64,000 nucleotides of DNA from an uncultured Ectothiorhodospiraceae bacterium (GTDB lineage: Bacteria; Pseudomonadota; Gammaproteobacteria; Nitrococcales; Nitrococcaceae), in NCBI GenBank assembly GCA_913061005.1, contig CAJXSH010000001.1, positions 124,001-188,000 of the forward strand, given 5' to 3'. A program made the translations under genes and the position numbers. Under the pieces are notes generated by a model, which saw only the letters and a list, made by a program, of their open reading frames with translations, did not search any database and was not told the origin of the DNA. Of this stretch, positions 34,324 through 44,053 are shown in pieces; positions within the stretch are counted from its first letter, which is position 1, and the number at the start of each line of letters is the position of its first letter.

Positions 34324-36331
34324 GGGCGTTATCCAGCAGTTTGAGGGTCAGGCGACGCAGCTTGGTGATGGCCTCGCGCCGCCCGGCGGTGCCGGTGGCC
34401 GCGCTGAGCGCCCTGGCATCCTGCGGGCTTGCAAGGGCCGCATCAAGCATGCGTCGCTCCCGGTCGCTCAGATTGCTGGCGCAATCCGGACGGGCAAGCA
34501 ACCGCGCAAGCGCTCCGCGGCTGTCGAGCAACAGTCGCTGGCCGTGGGCGAACGCCCGCAGATCACGGGCATCGATGGCGGTTTCATCGGGCGATGGCAG
34601 CTCGCGCTGCAGGGCCGCAACGACGGCCGGGTCGAGGGCGGGGGTGGCGGCGGCGATCTGGTCGGGGAGATGGACGGCCAGACGCGCCCGAGCCGATCGG
34701 TACAGCGCCTCGCCCCGCTTGGAGAGCGGTTTGAGGACGATGACCGAGGGTTGACCGCTGCGCGGATCCGCCTGGTTGCCCAGCCGGACCGGCCAGACAC
34801 CGTTGGCCCACCAGAAGGCCAGCAGATCCGGGTCGCTGCCAAAGCTCGCGCCGATCCAGTCCAGCCCCTGCGTGGCGGCCCACTGGCCGATCGCCGCCAC
34901 CAGCTCGCTGCCCAGCCCCTGGCGCTGGCGATGGGGGTGGACGGCCAGTCGCTGGATGCGCAGCCCGCGACAGGTGGGTGCCCGGGGGATGCCGGCGTGA
35001 AACGCCAGCGACTGGGCGATCAGGTGCCCGCGTGGTCGTCGCCGGCCCTGGTGGATGGCCTCGCCAAGCCGGCGCGCCAGCCCCCCTTCTTGTCGGACGA
35101 TGGCCACGGCGGTGGTCTGACCGTGCTCGCGGATTCGCCAGATGCGGACATCCGGGTCATCCAGCATCTGGCGAAGATCCCGGGGCCGGGTGCGGTAATG
35201 TGCCCCGACCAGAAGGCCAAAGGCCTCGGCGAGGGCGGATTCATCGGCGGCCAGCGCCCTGGCGTCGATGGCCTCGGCACGGGCACGGCCGGCGGTCGGC
35301 GCCTCGGGGGCGGTCGCCTTTAACGGCGCCGGTTCGGCGTCGAGCAACAGGATCCGGTGGATGAGTGCCTCGAGTCGGTCATCGTCCGGCCAACGCACTG
35401 GCTGCGCCAGGTGCCGATGCACCAGCGGGCGGCCCAGCCCGGCCAGCCAGCGATGCAGACGCAGCGTCATGCCGCGGCCGCTGCCCTCATAACCGTGAAC
35501 GGTGCCGGTGAGCACGCACCGGGGGTTGTCGCGCAGTAGTTGCTGCACCCGGGCAAGGGGCAATGCCGCCGCCTCGTCGATGAACAACACCGCCTCGTCG
35601 GGACGGACATCTTCGGGGGCGATGAATGCCGGCGGCGTGGATCCGCTGTGCTCAATGGCGGTATGCACCGCCGAGCGGGAAGGCCCGGTCAGACGGGCCC
35701 GGCCGGGTTGCCGACCCATGGCCAGTCCCAGGGCGGTGGATTTGCCGCGGCCGCGATCGGCGGTGAGCAACAGTACCCCGGCTTGATCCTGGCGGGTCAG
35801 CGCAGCGATCTCGTCCATGGCCTGTCGCTGATCGGGTGTCGGCTCGAGGATCGCCGGATCCGGTCCAACACCCGGTAGGGTCAGGGGGCGGAGCGAGTCG
35901 AGCCGCGGGCGCTCGACCCAGGGGGTGGCCTGTAGCCAACCGATGAGCCGGGTGATGAACCCATCGCCAAGCGCTGCGGGTTGTCGTCCATGGCTCAGCC
36001 ACCGCTGACAGGCGGTGTCCTCGAGCATCGTCCAGTCGTCGGTGGTGGGGCTTGTCAGCACCAGTGCGCCGCCACCGCGGATCGTGCCGGCGAGGATGCC
36101 AAGGTCATCCGGGTCAAGGCCGGTGTGGGCGTTGAGGACGCCGACATCCAGGGTCTTGCCCAACAACGATCGACCCCTGCCGCAGGGGGTGTTGTTGAGG
36201 TGGTCGGGGCCGCCGTCACCCACCCATGCCCGGCGTTCCGGGGGGAGGGACCGCAGCAGCCTGGCCGCGGCGGCCTCGCCGTCGGCACGATCGCCGGCAA
36301 GCCAGATCAAACGGCGCTGCCGAGTGTTCAT
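34316..36331 (-). CDS. tmcA: tRNA(Met) cytidine acetyltransferase TmcA
   Basis: A 671-residue RNA helicase-acetyltransferase that makes N4-acetylcytidine at the wobble position of elongator tRNA-Met. The N-terminal region is the TmcA-specific domain, the ATPase core has Walker A LLLTADRGRGKSTALGLAMG (about 190-210) and an EAAALP box, and the GNAT domain carries LAVHPHRQRQGLGSELV for acetyl-CoA binding. Length equals E. coli TmcA. It lies two bases after the recQ stop and overlaps uvrA, so it is embedded in the repair operon. Confidence 0.92.
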   Translation of the reverse strand: MNTRQRRLIWLAGDRADGEAAAARLLRSLPPERRAWVGDGGPDHLNNTPCGRGRSLLGKTLDVGVLNAHTGLDPDDLGILAGTIRGGGALVLTSPTTDDWTMLEDTACQRWLSHGRQPAALGDGFITRLIGWLQATPWVERPRLDSLRPLTLPGVGPDPAILEPTPDQRQAMDEIAALTRQDQAGVLLLTADRGRGKSTALGLAMGRQPGRARLTGPSRSAVHTAIEHSGSTPPAFIAPEDVRPDEAVLFIDEAAALPLARVQQLLRDNPRCVLTGTVHGYEGSGRGMTLRLHRWLAGLGRPLVHRHLAQPVRWPDDDRLEALIHRILLLDAEPAPLKATAPEAPTAGRARAEAIDARALAADESALAEAFGLLVGAHYRTRPRDLRQMLDDPDVRIWRIREHGQTTAVAIVRQEGGLARRLGEAIHQGRRRPRGHLIAQSLAFHAGIPRAPTCRGLRIQRLAVHPHRQRQGLGSELVAAIGQWAATQGLDWIGASFGSDPDLLAFWWANGVWPVRLGNQADPRSGQPSVIVLKPLSKRGEALYRSARARLAVHLPDQIAAATPALDPAVVAALQRELPSPDETAIDARDLRAFAHGQRLLLDSRGALARLLARPDCASNLSDRERRMLDAALASPQDARALSAATGTAGRREAITKLRRLTLKLLDNAHD

Positions 36332-36333
36332 GA

Positions 36334-38175
36334 TCAGGCGTCGGCTGCTTCGGGCAGGTCGGCGATGACCTGCAGAAAGCGCTCGCCGTAGCGTTTCAGC
36401 TTGCTGGCACCCACCCCGGGGAGTTCGGCGAATTCGGCGAGGCTGGCCGGGCGTTGCTCGAGCATGGCGACCAGGGTGGCGTCATGGAAGATGACATACG
36501 GCGGGATGCCTTCGTCTTCGGCAATCCGCCGTCTTGCCGCGCGCAGTGCCGCCCAGGCAGCCGGATCGACGGCGACATCGTTGGCGCTCACCCGCCTTTG
36601 CGGTGGCTGGCGGGATGCCAGGACATCCTCGCGCATCTGGATGGGCGTGTCGCCGCGCAGCAATCCGCGACAGCGTTCGCTTAAAAAAAGGATGCCGCGG
36701 CCATCGCGATCGGTCTGCAAATGACCGTGGGCGAGCAGCTGCCGGGCTACCGACTGCCAGGTGTCGCGGCCCAGATCCCGGCCGATCCCGAAGGTGCTCA
36801 GCCGGTCGTGACCGCGTTGGCGGACCCGGTCGGTGACCCGGCCGGTGAGGACATCGATGACATGACCCGCGCCAAAACGTTGACCGGTCCGGTAGACGCA
36901 GGAGAGAAAACGCCGGGCCGCATCGGTGGCGTCCCAGCGTCGGGGCGGGGCCTGGCAGTTGTCGCAGCGCCCGCAGCCGCCGGGATGGGATTCATCAAAA
37001 TGCGCCAGAAGCGCCGGACGGCGACAGTCGGCGGTCTCGCAGAAGGCCAGCAGGGCCTCCAGCCGCTGATGGCTGCGGATCTGTTGATCCGGCGGGGTAT
37101 CAGTATCGGTGCCCAACTGACGGACCCGGGCGATGTCCTTGAGCCCGTAGACCATCCAGGCGTCCGCGGGCAGTCCGTCCCGCCCGGCGCGTCCGGTCTC
37201 CTGATAGTAGGCCTCGAGCGTCTTGGGAAGATCCAGGTGGGCGACGAAACGCACGTCGGGCTTGTCGATCCCCATGCCAAAGGCCACCGTGGCCACCATC
37301 ACCAGCCCGTCCTCGCGCAGAAAGCGGTTCTGGTGATGCTCGCGCTGATCCGATGACAGCCCGGCATGGTAGGCGAGCGCCGGTATCCCGCGGGCGTTGA
37401 GCCAGTCGGCGACCTGCTCGGTGGCCCGTCGCGACATGCAATAGACAATGCCCGAGTCACCGGGGTGCCGATCGCGGATGAAGCTGAGCAGCTGCTCGCG
37501 GGGCCGGTCCTTGAGATGGATTTCGTAATGCAGGTTCGTCCGGTCAAAGCTGCCGAGGAAGACCTCGGCCTCCGGGGGCAGGAGCTGCTGGCGGATCTCC
37601 TGACGGGTCCGGTTGTCGGCCGTGGCGGTGAGCGCCAGTCGGGGAACGTCGGGAAAGCGCACCGCCAGTTGGTGGAGCTGCATGTATTCTGGCCGAAAGT
37701 CATGCCCCCATTGCGAGACGCAGTGGGCCTCGTCGATGGCAAAAAGGGCGACCGGGGTGTGACTGAGCCGGCCCATGAGGTCGCCATTGATGAGGCGCTC
37801 CGGGGCGGCGTAGAGCAGATCCAGTTCGCCGGCGGCGAGGGCCTGCTCGGTCTGGGCCCGGGTCTCCGGCGGCAGGGCGGAATGGAGTGCCGCGGCATTC
37901 ACCCCCTGGCGGCGCAGGGCCGAAACCTGGTCTTCCATCAGCGCAATCAGTGGCGAGATGACAACGCCAACCCCGGTGCGGACCAGCGCCGGTATCTGAT
38001 AGCAAAGCGACTTGCCGCCGCCGGTGGGCATGAGCACCAGGGCATCGCCACCATCGATGACATGATCGATGACCGCCGCCTGTTGACCGCGGAAGTCGCG
38101 GTAGCCGAATACCCGTTGCAGAACCGCCCGTGGGCTTTCCCGTTGTCTCGACGCCTCGGGCATGCCGCCGCGCAT
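36334..38175 (-). CDS. recQ: ATP-dependent DNA helicase RecQ
   Basis: A 613-residue RecQ helicase that unwinds 3'-5' in recombination and fork repair. Walker A is [16 protein letters not shown], the DEAH box [18 protein letters not shown], a four-cysteine zinc site follows the helicase domains (CRR...CGRCDNC), then the winged helix and a C-terminal HRDC domain (about 530-600). The ATG at 38175 is preceded by GAGG; an ATG at 38163 is an alternative. It lies 73 bases downstream of dnaE2. Confidence 0.93.
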   Translation of the reverse strand: MRGGMPEASRQRESPRAVLQRVFGYRDFRGQQAAVIDHVIDGGDALVLMPTGGGKSLCYQIPALVRTGVGVVISPLIALMEDQVSALRRQGVNAAALHSALPPETRAQTEQALAAGELDLLYAAPERLINGDLMGRLSHTPVALFAIDEAHCVSQWGHDFRPEYMQLHQLAVRFPDVPRLALTATADNRTRQEIRQQLLPPEAEVFLGSFDRTNLHYEIHLKDRPREQLLSFIRDRHPGDSGIVYCMSRRATEQVADWLNARGIPALAYHAGLSSDQREHHQNRFLREDGLVMVATVAFGMGIDKPDVRFVAHLDLPKTLEAYYQETGRAGRDGLPADAWMVYGLKDIARVRQLGTDTDTPPDQQIRSHQRLEALLAFCETADCRRPALLAHFDESHPGGCGRCDNCQAPPRRWDATDAARRFLSCVYRTGQRFGAGHVIDVLTGRVTDRVRQRGHDRLSTFGIGRDLGRDTWQSVARQLLAHGHLQTDRDGRGILFLSERCRGLLRGDTPIQMREDVLASRQPPQRRVSANDVAVDPAAWAALRAARRRIAEDEGIPPYVIFHDATLVAMLEQRPASLAEFAELPGVGASKLKRYGERFLQVIADLPEAADA

Positions 38176-38248
38176 CCGTTACCTCGTGTTCATGGATGCC
38201 AACAGTCTACAGCGATCCAGCGCCCATGGGTGCCGGTTGGATGAATGG

Positions 38249-41200
38249 TCAGTGGAAATCCCGCGAGCGGACCTGCAACGCGCCCAGGAGGTGGCTGTGA
38301 TCCTCCAGCCGGCCGGCGACCAGGTGGCAGACGGTGCCCCGCCGCTCCCAGATGCCCACCACGCCCAGCAGCTGTGCCCCGACCACCACACGGCGCTGGC
38401 GCTCGGCCAGGTCTTTCCAGACCACGACATTGACCGAGCCATCCTCGTCTTCCAGCGTGAGAAAGACCACGCCGCCGGCGGCCCCGGGGCGTTGGCGATT
38501 GGTGACAAGACCGGCCGCCCGGGCAATGCGCCGGTGACCGGTGGATTCAAGCGTGGCCGAGGGGCGATAGCCCCGGGCACGCAGTTGGTCGCGCAGCAGT
38601 GCCATGGGATGCCGGCCCAGTGTCAGCCCCAGGCTGGCATAGTCACTGATCAGGTCTTCGCCTTCCTCGGGTGCCGGAAGGTCTGCCGCCGGCTCACGGA
38701 TCGGGGCGTTTTTCAGCAACGGGCCATCGTCCGCCACGCCCAGGACCTGCCACCAGGCCTGGCGGCGATGACCGCTGATCGCGGCGAGGGCACCGGCATC
38801 CGCCAGCGCGCGCAGTGCACCACGATCCAGCTGGGCCCGGCGGGCGAGGTCATTGACATCGCGAAACGGGCCTTCGTCGCGGCGGCTGCGGCAGAGCCGC
38901 TGTGCCGGTGCCTCGCCCAGTCCATTGATCATGCGCAGCCCGAGCCGCAGAGCCGGTTGCTCGCCCTCACCGGGCGCAGCCTCGAGGCTGCAGTCCCAGT
39001 CGCTGTGGTTGACATCAACCGATCGCACCGCCACGCCATGTTGCCGCGCATCCCGGACCAACTGAGCCGGTGCGTAAAAACCCATGGGCTGGCTGTTGAG
39101 CAGGGCACAGACAAAAACGGCAGGGTAGTGGTGCTTGATCCAGGCCGAGACATACACCAGCAAGGCAAAGCTTGCGGCGTGGGATTCGGGAAAGCCGTAC
39201 TCGCCAAACCCACAGATCTGCTGGAACAGTCGATCGGCGAAAGCCGGCGAATAGCCGCGGGCCTGCATGCCATCGAGGAGCCTGTCGCGAAACGGTCCCA
39301 GTCCGCCGCGTTTTTTCCACGCCGCCATGGCCCGGCGCAGCTGATCCGCCTCGCCGGGTGTAAAGCCGGCGGCAACCACGGCCAGTTGCATGACCTGTTC
39401 CTGGAAGATGGGCACCCCCAGGGTGCGCTCCAGTACGGCACGCACCTCGTCGCTGGGGTAGTCGACGGCCTGCTGGCCGTCGCGTCGGCGCAGATAGGGA
39501 TGGACCATATCGCCCTGGATGGGCCCCGGCCGCACGATGGAGATTTCGATGACCAAGTCGTAGAACGTCCTTGGCCTGAGCCGCGGCAGCATGGCCATCT
39601 GTGCCCGTGACTCTACCTGGAACACCCCGACGGTATCGGCCCGGCAGAGCATATCGTAGACCGCCGGATCTTCGGCGGGGATGTCCGACAGGGCAAGGGT
39701 GCGGCCGTGCTGCTGCTCGATCAACGCCAGGGCCCGGCGGATGGCGCTGAGCATGCCCAGTGCCAGACAGTCCACCTTGAGCAGGCCCAGTGTCTCGAGA
39801 TCATCCTTGTCCCACTGGATGATGCTCCGCCCCGGCATGGCGGCGTTTTCGGTGGGTACGAGCTCACTCAACGGGCCCTGGCTGATGACGAATCCGCCGA
39901 CATGTTGTGAAAGATGCCGGGGAAATCCGATGATCGCCGCCGCCAGGGTCAATGTGCGGTGAACCAGCGGCTCATCCGGGTCGATACCGTTTTCCCGTAC
40001 GCGCTCGACATCGACCCGTTGGCCGTCCCACCACTGAATGCTGCCGGCCAGTCGCTCGACAAGGACCGGGTCGAGCCCCAGGGCCTTGCCAACGTCGCGC
40101 AAGGCACTGCGGGGGCGATAGCAGATGACCGTGGCCGCCAGCGCGGCCCGGTGGCGGCCGTATTTGCGATAGACGTACTGAATGACTTCTTCGCGTCGGT
40201 CGTGTTCGAAGTCCACATCGATGTCCGGCGGTTCGTTGCGCTCTTTGGAGATGAAACGCTCGAACAAAAGGCTGGCGCGGTCCGGGTCGACAGCCGTGAT
40301 GCCCAGGCAATAGCAGACCGTAGAATTGGCCGCCGAGCCCCGGCCCTGACAGAGAATCCCTTTGCGCCGGGCAAAGGCCACGATGTCGTGGACGGTGAGG
40401 AAATAGGGCTCATAGGCCAGCGACCGGATCAGGCCGAGCTCATGTTCGATGGCCCGGCTGACCTTGTCGGGGACACCATCGGGCCAGCGCGCCCGGGCGC
40501 CCGATTCGACCAGCGATCGCAGCCAGCTGGGCGGGTCATGGCCCGGGGGAACCAGTTCTTCTGGATATTCGTAGCGCAGCTCATCCAGCGAGAAGCTGCA
40601 GCGCCGGGCGATCCGTGTGCTCTCGGCGAGCATCTCCGGTGGATAGGCCCGGGCCAGTTGACGGCGCGGGCGCAGATGGCGCTCGCCATTGCTGGCCAGC
40701 TCGTGGCCCATGGCCGATAGCGGGCGGTTGTGTCGGATCGCGGTCAGGGTGTCCTGCAGCGCGCGGCGGCTGCGGCGGTGCATGACCGCGCCGGTGCTGG
40801 CAACCGCGGGCAGACCGGTAAGCCGGGCCAGGTGACGGCAGCGTGCCAGCCGCAGGTCATCATGACCGTCATGGCGGATCGACGTGGTCAGCCAGGCCCG
40901 ATCGGGAAAGCAACCGGCCAGCCAGCGTGCATCCGCCTCGGGTGTGTCACCCCGGATGACGAGCAATGCCAGACAACCGGGGATGCCCGCTTGCAGATCG
41001 CTGCGGCAGAGATGGTACTGGCCTTTGCTGGCCTGGCTGCGGCCCAGTGCGATGAGCGCAGAGAGTCGGCCATAGGCGTGACGGTCGGGGGCCAGGAGGA
41101 CGATTTCCGGACCGTCCTCGAGCCGGATGGTGCTGCCGATGATCAGTTGCAGCCCGCAGTCCCGGGCGGCGGCGTGGGCGCGCACCACGCCGGCCAGCGA

Positions 41201-41341
41201 GCATTCATCGGTCATGGCAAGGGCGCGATATCCGAGCGCCTGGGCGCGATGCACCAGTTCTTCGGGATGCGAGGCGCCTTGCAAAAAGCTGAAATTGCTC
41301 AGGCAATGAAGCTCGGCATAGGCTGGGGTCGGCGCTTGCAT
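38249..41341 (-). CDS. dnaE2: Error-prone DNA polymerase DnaE2 (ImuC)
   Basis: A 1030-residue C-family polymerase for SOS-induced translesion synthesis. The N-terminal PHP domain opens with YAELHCLSNFSFLQGASHPEEL. The polymerase active site is in EPPDIDVDFEHDRR, and the HhH and OB regions end in GIWERRGTVCHLVAGRL. The open frame continues upstream inside imuB, but the ATG at 41341, four bases after the imuB stop, gives the standard DnaE2 N-terminus. It works with ImuA and ImuB. Confidence 0.93.
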   Translation of the reverse strand: MQAPTPAYAELHCLSNFSFLQGASHPEELVHRAQALGYRALAMTDECSLAGVVRAHAAARDCGLQLIIGSTIRLEDGPEIVLLAPDRHAYGRLSALIALGRSQASKGQYHLCRSDLQAGIPGCLALLVIRGDTPEADARWLAGCFPDRAWLTTSIRHDGHDDLRLARCRHLARLTGLPAVASTGAVMHRRSRRALQDTLTAIRHNRPLSAMGHELASNGERHLRPRRQLARAYPPEMLAESTRIARRCSFSLDELRYEYPEELVPPGHDPPSWLRSLVESGARARWPDGVPDKVSRAIEHELGLIRSLAYEPYFLTVHDIVAFARRKGILCQGRGSAANSTVCYCLGITAVDPDRASLLFERFISKERNEPPDIDVDFEHDRREEVIQYVYRKYGRHRAALAATVICYRPRSALRDVGKALGLDPVLVERLAGSIQWWDGQRVDVERVRENGIDPDEPLVHRTLTLAAAIIGFPRHLSQHVGGFVISQGPLSELVPTENAAMPGRSIIQWDKDDLETLGLLKVDCLALGMLSAIRRALALIEQQHGRTLALSDIPAEDPAVYDMLCRADTVGVFQVESRAQMAMLPRLRPRTFYDLVIEISIVRPGPIQGDMVHPYLRRRDGQQAVDYPSDEVRAVLERTLGVPIFQEQVMQLAVVAAGFTPGEADQLRRAMAAWKKRGGLGPFRDRLLDGMQARGYSPAFADRLFQQICGFGEYGFPESHAASFALLVYVSAWIKHHYPAVFVCALLNSQPMGFYAPAQLVRDARQHGVAVRSVDVNHSDWDCSLEAAPGEGEQPALRLGLRMINGLGEAPAQRLCRSRRDEGPFRDVNDLARRAQLDRGALRALADAGALAAISGHRRQAWWQVLGVADDGPLLKNAPIREPAADLPAPEEGEDLISDYASLGLTLGRHPMALLRDQLRARGYRPSATLESTGHRRIARAAGLVTNRQRPGAAGGVVFLTLEDEDGSVNVVVWKDLAERQRRVVVGAQLLGVVGIWERRGTVCHLVAGRLEDHSHLLGALQVRSRDFH

Positions 41342-41345
41342 GGCG

Positions 41346-42626
41346 TCAGGCAAACAGGCCGTGCAGATACCAGCGACGCCCGCCACGCCGGTCGCGATAG
41401 ACCCACAGCCGCTGGCCCCGGGGATTGCGGGCGATGTAGTAGTCACGGGCGACGTCTTCGCCATCCCACCAGCCCGATTCGATACGCTCGGCGGGCGATT
41501 CCAGCACCAGCGCGCCATGATAGTGGGGCTGTCCCTGGCGGGTGTCGAGTGACAGCGGTGTCTCCAGCAGCCACCCGGGTCGTGGTGGATGATCCGGCCG
41601 ATGCTCATCGCCAGGGCTTGAGTCACCCGGACGTCGATAACGCCAGGCGCGTTCCGGGCGATGGTCGGGATACGCGTCGACCAGGCTGAGCTGCGCCTCG
41701 CCCAGGCGGTGTCCCAGCAGTTCCACCAGCGTCTGCCAGTCGTTCTGAGCGCTGTCGTCGGCCAGTGCATCCAGCAGATCCAGAGGCGGGCTGTCATTGT
41801 TGAAGCTGCGCAGGGGGCCGCTTTGCAGGTGGGCGCCGATGATCCCGTCGGCGCTGGTCTGGCCTTCGAGTCGTTGTTGGAGAAGCGCCTTGAGATGCTC
41901 GGCATCGCGGCTTGGTGAGAGCACGCCGACCGTCAGCGTCCTGGCGTCACCCCGTGTGGGTGTGAGGGTGATGTGCACCCGCAGGATACCGGCATCCTGT
42001 CGCCGCAGCTCGGTGCAGAGGCGGTCAATCAACCCGCCCAGTGGGGTGTGCAACTGCTGGTGATCGGTCACCGGATCGGCAAAATCAAGATGTGCTTCAA
42101 AGGACTGCGCCGGCTTCCACTCGGGCTGTGGATCCGGACGCTCACCATGGGCTTTTTGCAGGGTTTCGACCACGTGGCGGCCGATCCGGCGGGTAAGACC
42201 GGCGACCGGCAGACGACGCAGCTCGCCAATGGTCCGGCAGCCGAGCCCCTGCAGGGCCTTTGCCTGGCGTTGCTCGACAGACAGCACCCCCAGGGGCAGC
42301 GGCGCGAGTCCTTCGGGCAGATCGCGGCGATGGATGATCGGCGTGTCACCGCCCGCGCGGGCAATCAGCCAGGCTGCGGTCGGGGTGGGGGCGATCCCGG
42401 TATGGATCGGGATACCCAGCTTCTCCAGTCCCTTTTGTACACGCTGGCGCAAGGCCTCCAGGCCGCGGAAGTAATGCAGGCTGCCCCCGATTTCGAGCAA
42501 GACGCTGCCGGGCAGATTCAGACTGATACGCGGCGTGAACTCCAGCGCCCAGTTGGCCAGGCGCTGGAGCGAATCGGCCTGCCTCTCCCGGTTTGGGTCA
42601 TCAGCGAACAGGCACAACCACAACAT
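41346..42626 (-). CDS. imuB: ImuB, catalytically inactive Y-family polymerase-like protein
   Basis: A 426-residue partner of DnaE2 that links it to the sliding clamp. The N-terminus MLWLCLFADDP and LLEIGGSLHYFRG resemble the palm of Y-family polymerases, while the catalytic acidic residues are not kept, as known for ImuB. The little-finger region and a C-terminal DUF6504-like tail (GWWDGEDVARDYYIARNPRGQRLW) follow. It lies 17 bases downstream of imuA. Confidence 0.9.
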   Translation of the reverse strand: MLWLCLFADDPNRERQADSLQRLANWALEFTPRISLNLPGSVLLEIGGSLHYFRGLEALRQRVQKGLEKLGIPIHTGIAPTPTAAWLIARAGGDTPIIHRRDLPEGLAPLPLGVLSVEQRQAKALQGLGCRTIGELRRLPVAGLTRRIGRHVVETLQKAHGERPDPQPEWKPAQSFEAHLDFADPVTDHQQLHTPLGGLIDRLCTELRRQDAGILRVHITLTPTRGDARTLTVGVLSPSRDAEHLKALLQQRLEGQTSADGIIGAHLQSGPLRSFNNDSPPLDLLDALADDSAQNDWQTLVELLGHRLGEAQLSLVDAYPDHRPERAWRYRRPGDSSPGDEHRPDHPPRPGWLLETPLSLDTRQGQPHYHGALVLESPAERIESGWWDGEDVARDYYIARNPRGQRLWVYRDRRGGRRWYLHGLFA

Positions 42627-42643
42627 CGCAGATCATGGATCTG

Positions 42644-43315
42644 TCAGTTGTGCAGGGGGAGGGGCTGTTGCTCATGCAGCGCACCGGCCGGGCGGTCGTC
42701 CAGCTGGACGGGGCCGGGTGTGGCGCCACGGCATTTCAACACCCGAACCCCCAGCCGTTGGCCGTTGTCGCTGTCGATTCGCAGTCGTAGCGCGGCCGGA
42801 GAATGTTGCCCTGCAGCCAGGCTGTTGCGGAACAAAAGCCCCAGGCTGTTGCCGGTCTCTGCCGCCAGCTGAAAGCGCCGCAGGCTGCGGTCATCGCAAT
42901 GCTCTGGCCAGGCCAGTACCGCCGCACAGGTGCCGGCTCTCAGAGCCTGTTCCAGCGCCCAGCGGGACTGCTGTTCGCTGGTGGGATGAACCACCAGTAC
43001 GCGTGACAGATCCATGCCCCGTGCCGATAACGCCGGTGCATAGGGGATGTGGGGCGGGGCGATCATGGCAATCCAGCGTCCGCCGCGGGAGAGCCTGGCG
43101 AGGGCCGGCATGGCAAGCCGCAACTCGCCCATGCCATGACTGTCGTGCAGGATTTCGGTGAGCGCGCCGCTCGGGAAGCCGCCCCCGGGCAGGGCCGTGT
43201 CCAGCACCGAGAATCCGGTGGGGATATGCTCACCCCGGGCCCCGGTATGTCGAGCCGTTTCGCTGGCCCGCCAGATGCCCGGGCGGGCCAGTAGCTGATC
43301 GATGGCCTGTTCCAT
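42644..43315 (-). CDS. imuA: ImuA, SOS translesion synthesis-associated protein
   Basis: A 223-residue RecA/SulA-like protein of the mutasome. Family marks are EHIPTGFSVLDTALPGGGFPSGALTEIL near the N-terminus (a RecA-like core with a degenerate Walker A region) and RWIAMIAPPHIPYAPAL. A GGAGG ribosome site precedes the ATG. It follows lexA by 24 bases, hence is controlled by the same SOS promoter. Confidence 0.9.
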   Translation of the reverse strand: MEQAIDQLLARPGIWRASETARHTGARGEHIPTGFSVLDTALPGGGFPSGALTEILHDSHGMGELRLAMPALARLSRGGRWIAMIAPPHIPYAPALSARGMDLSRVLVVHPTSEQQSRWALEQALRAGTCAAVLAWPEHCDDRSLRRFQLAAETGNSLGLLFRNSLAAGQHSPAALRLRIDSDNGQRLGVRVLKCRGATPGPVQLDDRPAGALHEQQPLPLHN

Positions 43316-43339
43316 GATTAAACCTCCGTGGGTGGGGCG

Positions 43340-43969
43340 TCAGAGTCCGGAGCGGATGACGCCGACACCAATGCCTTCAATCGCCAGTTCTTCCTGGCGC
43401 AGATCGATTTCGATGGGCTGGAAATCGGGGTTTTCCGGCAACAGCCGGACCCGATGGCCTTCACGAGTAAACCGCTTGACGGTGACTTCGTCGTGCAGCC
43501 GGGCGACGACGATCTGTCCGTTGTGGACCTCTCCGGTGCGGTGCACGGCCAGCAGGTCGCCGTCCAGGATGCCGGCATCCCGCATGCTCATGCCCCGGAC
43601 CCGCAGCAGATAATCCGCACCGGGGGTGAAAAGCCCGGCGCTGACCTGGCAGTGCCGCTCGACATGGGCCTCTGCCAACAACGGGCTGCCGGCGGCCACT
43701 CGACCGATGACCGGCAGGCCCTGTTCGTCTTCGGCGAGCAGTTCGGCGGGTCGGTCCGCTTCGCACAGTCGAATCCCCCGTGAGGCACCGGGCTGCAACC
43801 GGATGACGCCCTTGCGGGCCAGGGCGCGCAGATGCTGTTCGGCTGCATTGACCGACCGAAAGCCCAGCTCGGCGGCGATTTCACTGCGGGTGGGGGGATA
43901 GCCCGTGCGCGCAATGAAACGCTGGATAAGCTCAAGGATCTGTTGTTGTCGAGCAGTGAGCGCTGGCAT
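43340..43969 (-). CDS. lexA: LexA repressor
   Basis: SOS repressor and self-cleaving protease of 209 residues. The N-terminal winged helix is seen in [15 protein letters not shown] and [16 protein letters not shown]. The cleavage site AG is in RVAAGSPLL, the nucleophile in [10 protein letters not shown] and the general-base lysine in [10 protein letters not shown]. The start at 43969 is preferred over 43981, as GGAG lies six bases before it. First gene of the lexA-imuA-imuB-dnaE2 operon. Confidence 0.95.
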   Translation of the reverse strand: MPALTARQQQILELIQRFIARTGYPPTRSEIAAELGFRSVNAAEQHLRALARKGVIRLQPGASRGIRLCEADRPAELLAEDEQGLPVIGRVAAGSPLLAEAHVERHCQVSAGLFTPGADYLLRVRGMSMRDAGILDGDLLAVHRTGEVHNGQIVVARLHDEVTVKRFTREGHRVRLLPENPDFQPIEIDLRQEELAIEGIGVGVIRSGL

Positions 43970-43975
43970 GGCCAA

Positions 43976-43979
43976 CTCC
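43976..43979 (-). promoter_or_regulatory. Ribosome-binding site that decides the lexA start
   Basis: GGAG on the minus strand, six bases before the ATG at 43969. The upstream in-frame ATG at 43981 overlaps this site and has no ribosome site of its own. Confidence 0.7.
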
Positions 43980-43993
43980 ATCGTTTGCGATAG

Positions 43994-44009
43994 GTGTTAA
44001 TATATACAG
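43994..44009. promoter_or_regulatory. LexA (SOS) box 1, over the lexA -10
   Basis: GTGT-TAATATAT-ACAG, one mismatch from the gammaproteobacterial consensus CTGT-N8-ACAG with the preferred AT-rich centre. It covers the lexA -10 hexamer. Confidence 0.75.
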
Positions 44010-44027
44010 TACTGTATGGATTAACAA
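43999..44027 (-). promoter_or_regulatory. lexA operon promoter
   Basis: On the minus strand, TTGTTA (44022-44027) and TATATT (43999-44004) are spaced by 17 bases. Both hexamers lie within the two SOS boxes, so LexA binding would block RNA polymerase. The predicted transcript starts about 20 bases before the lexA ATG. Confidence 0.7.
44012..44027. promoter_or_regulatory. LexA (SOS) box 2, over the lexA -35
   Basis: CTGT-ATGGATTA-ACAA, one mismatch in the last position. It lies two bases from box 1, and the two together form the palindrome ACAGTACTGT (44006-44015). It lies 26 bases before the relA ATG. Confidence 0.65.
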
Positions 44028-44053
44028 TACCCCAAGACGGTAAAATCTCACTC

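Noticed and set aside
38176..38248. LexA box or terminator between dnaE2 and recQ
   Set aside because: No CTGT-N8-ACAG match and no hairpin with a T-run is present in the 73 bases.
41342..41905. N-terminal extension of the dnaE2 frame inside imuB
   Set aside because: The extension has no similarity to DnaE2, while the ATG at 41341 gives the normal N-terminus; imuB is clearly the gene there.
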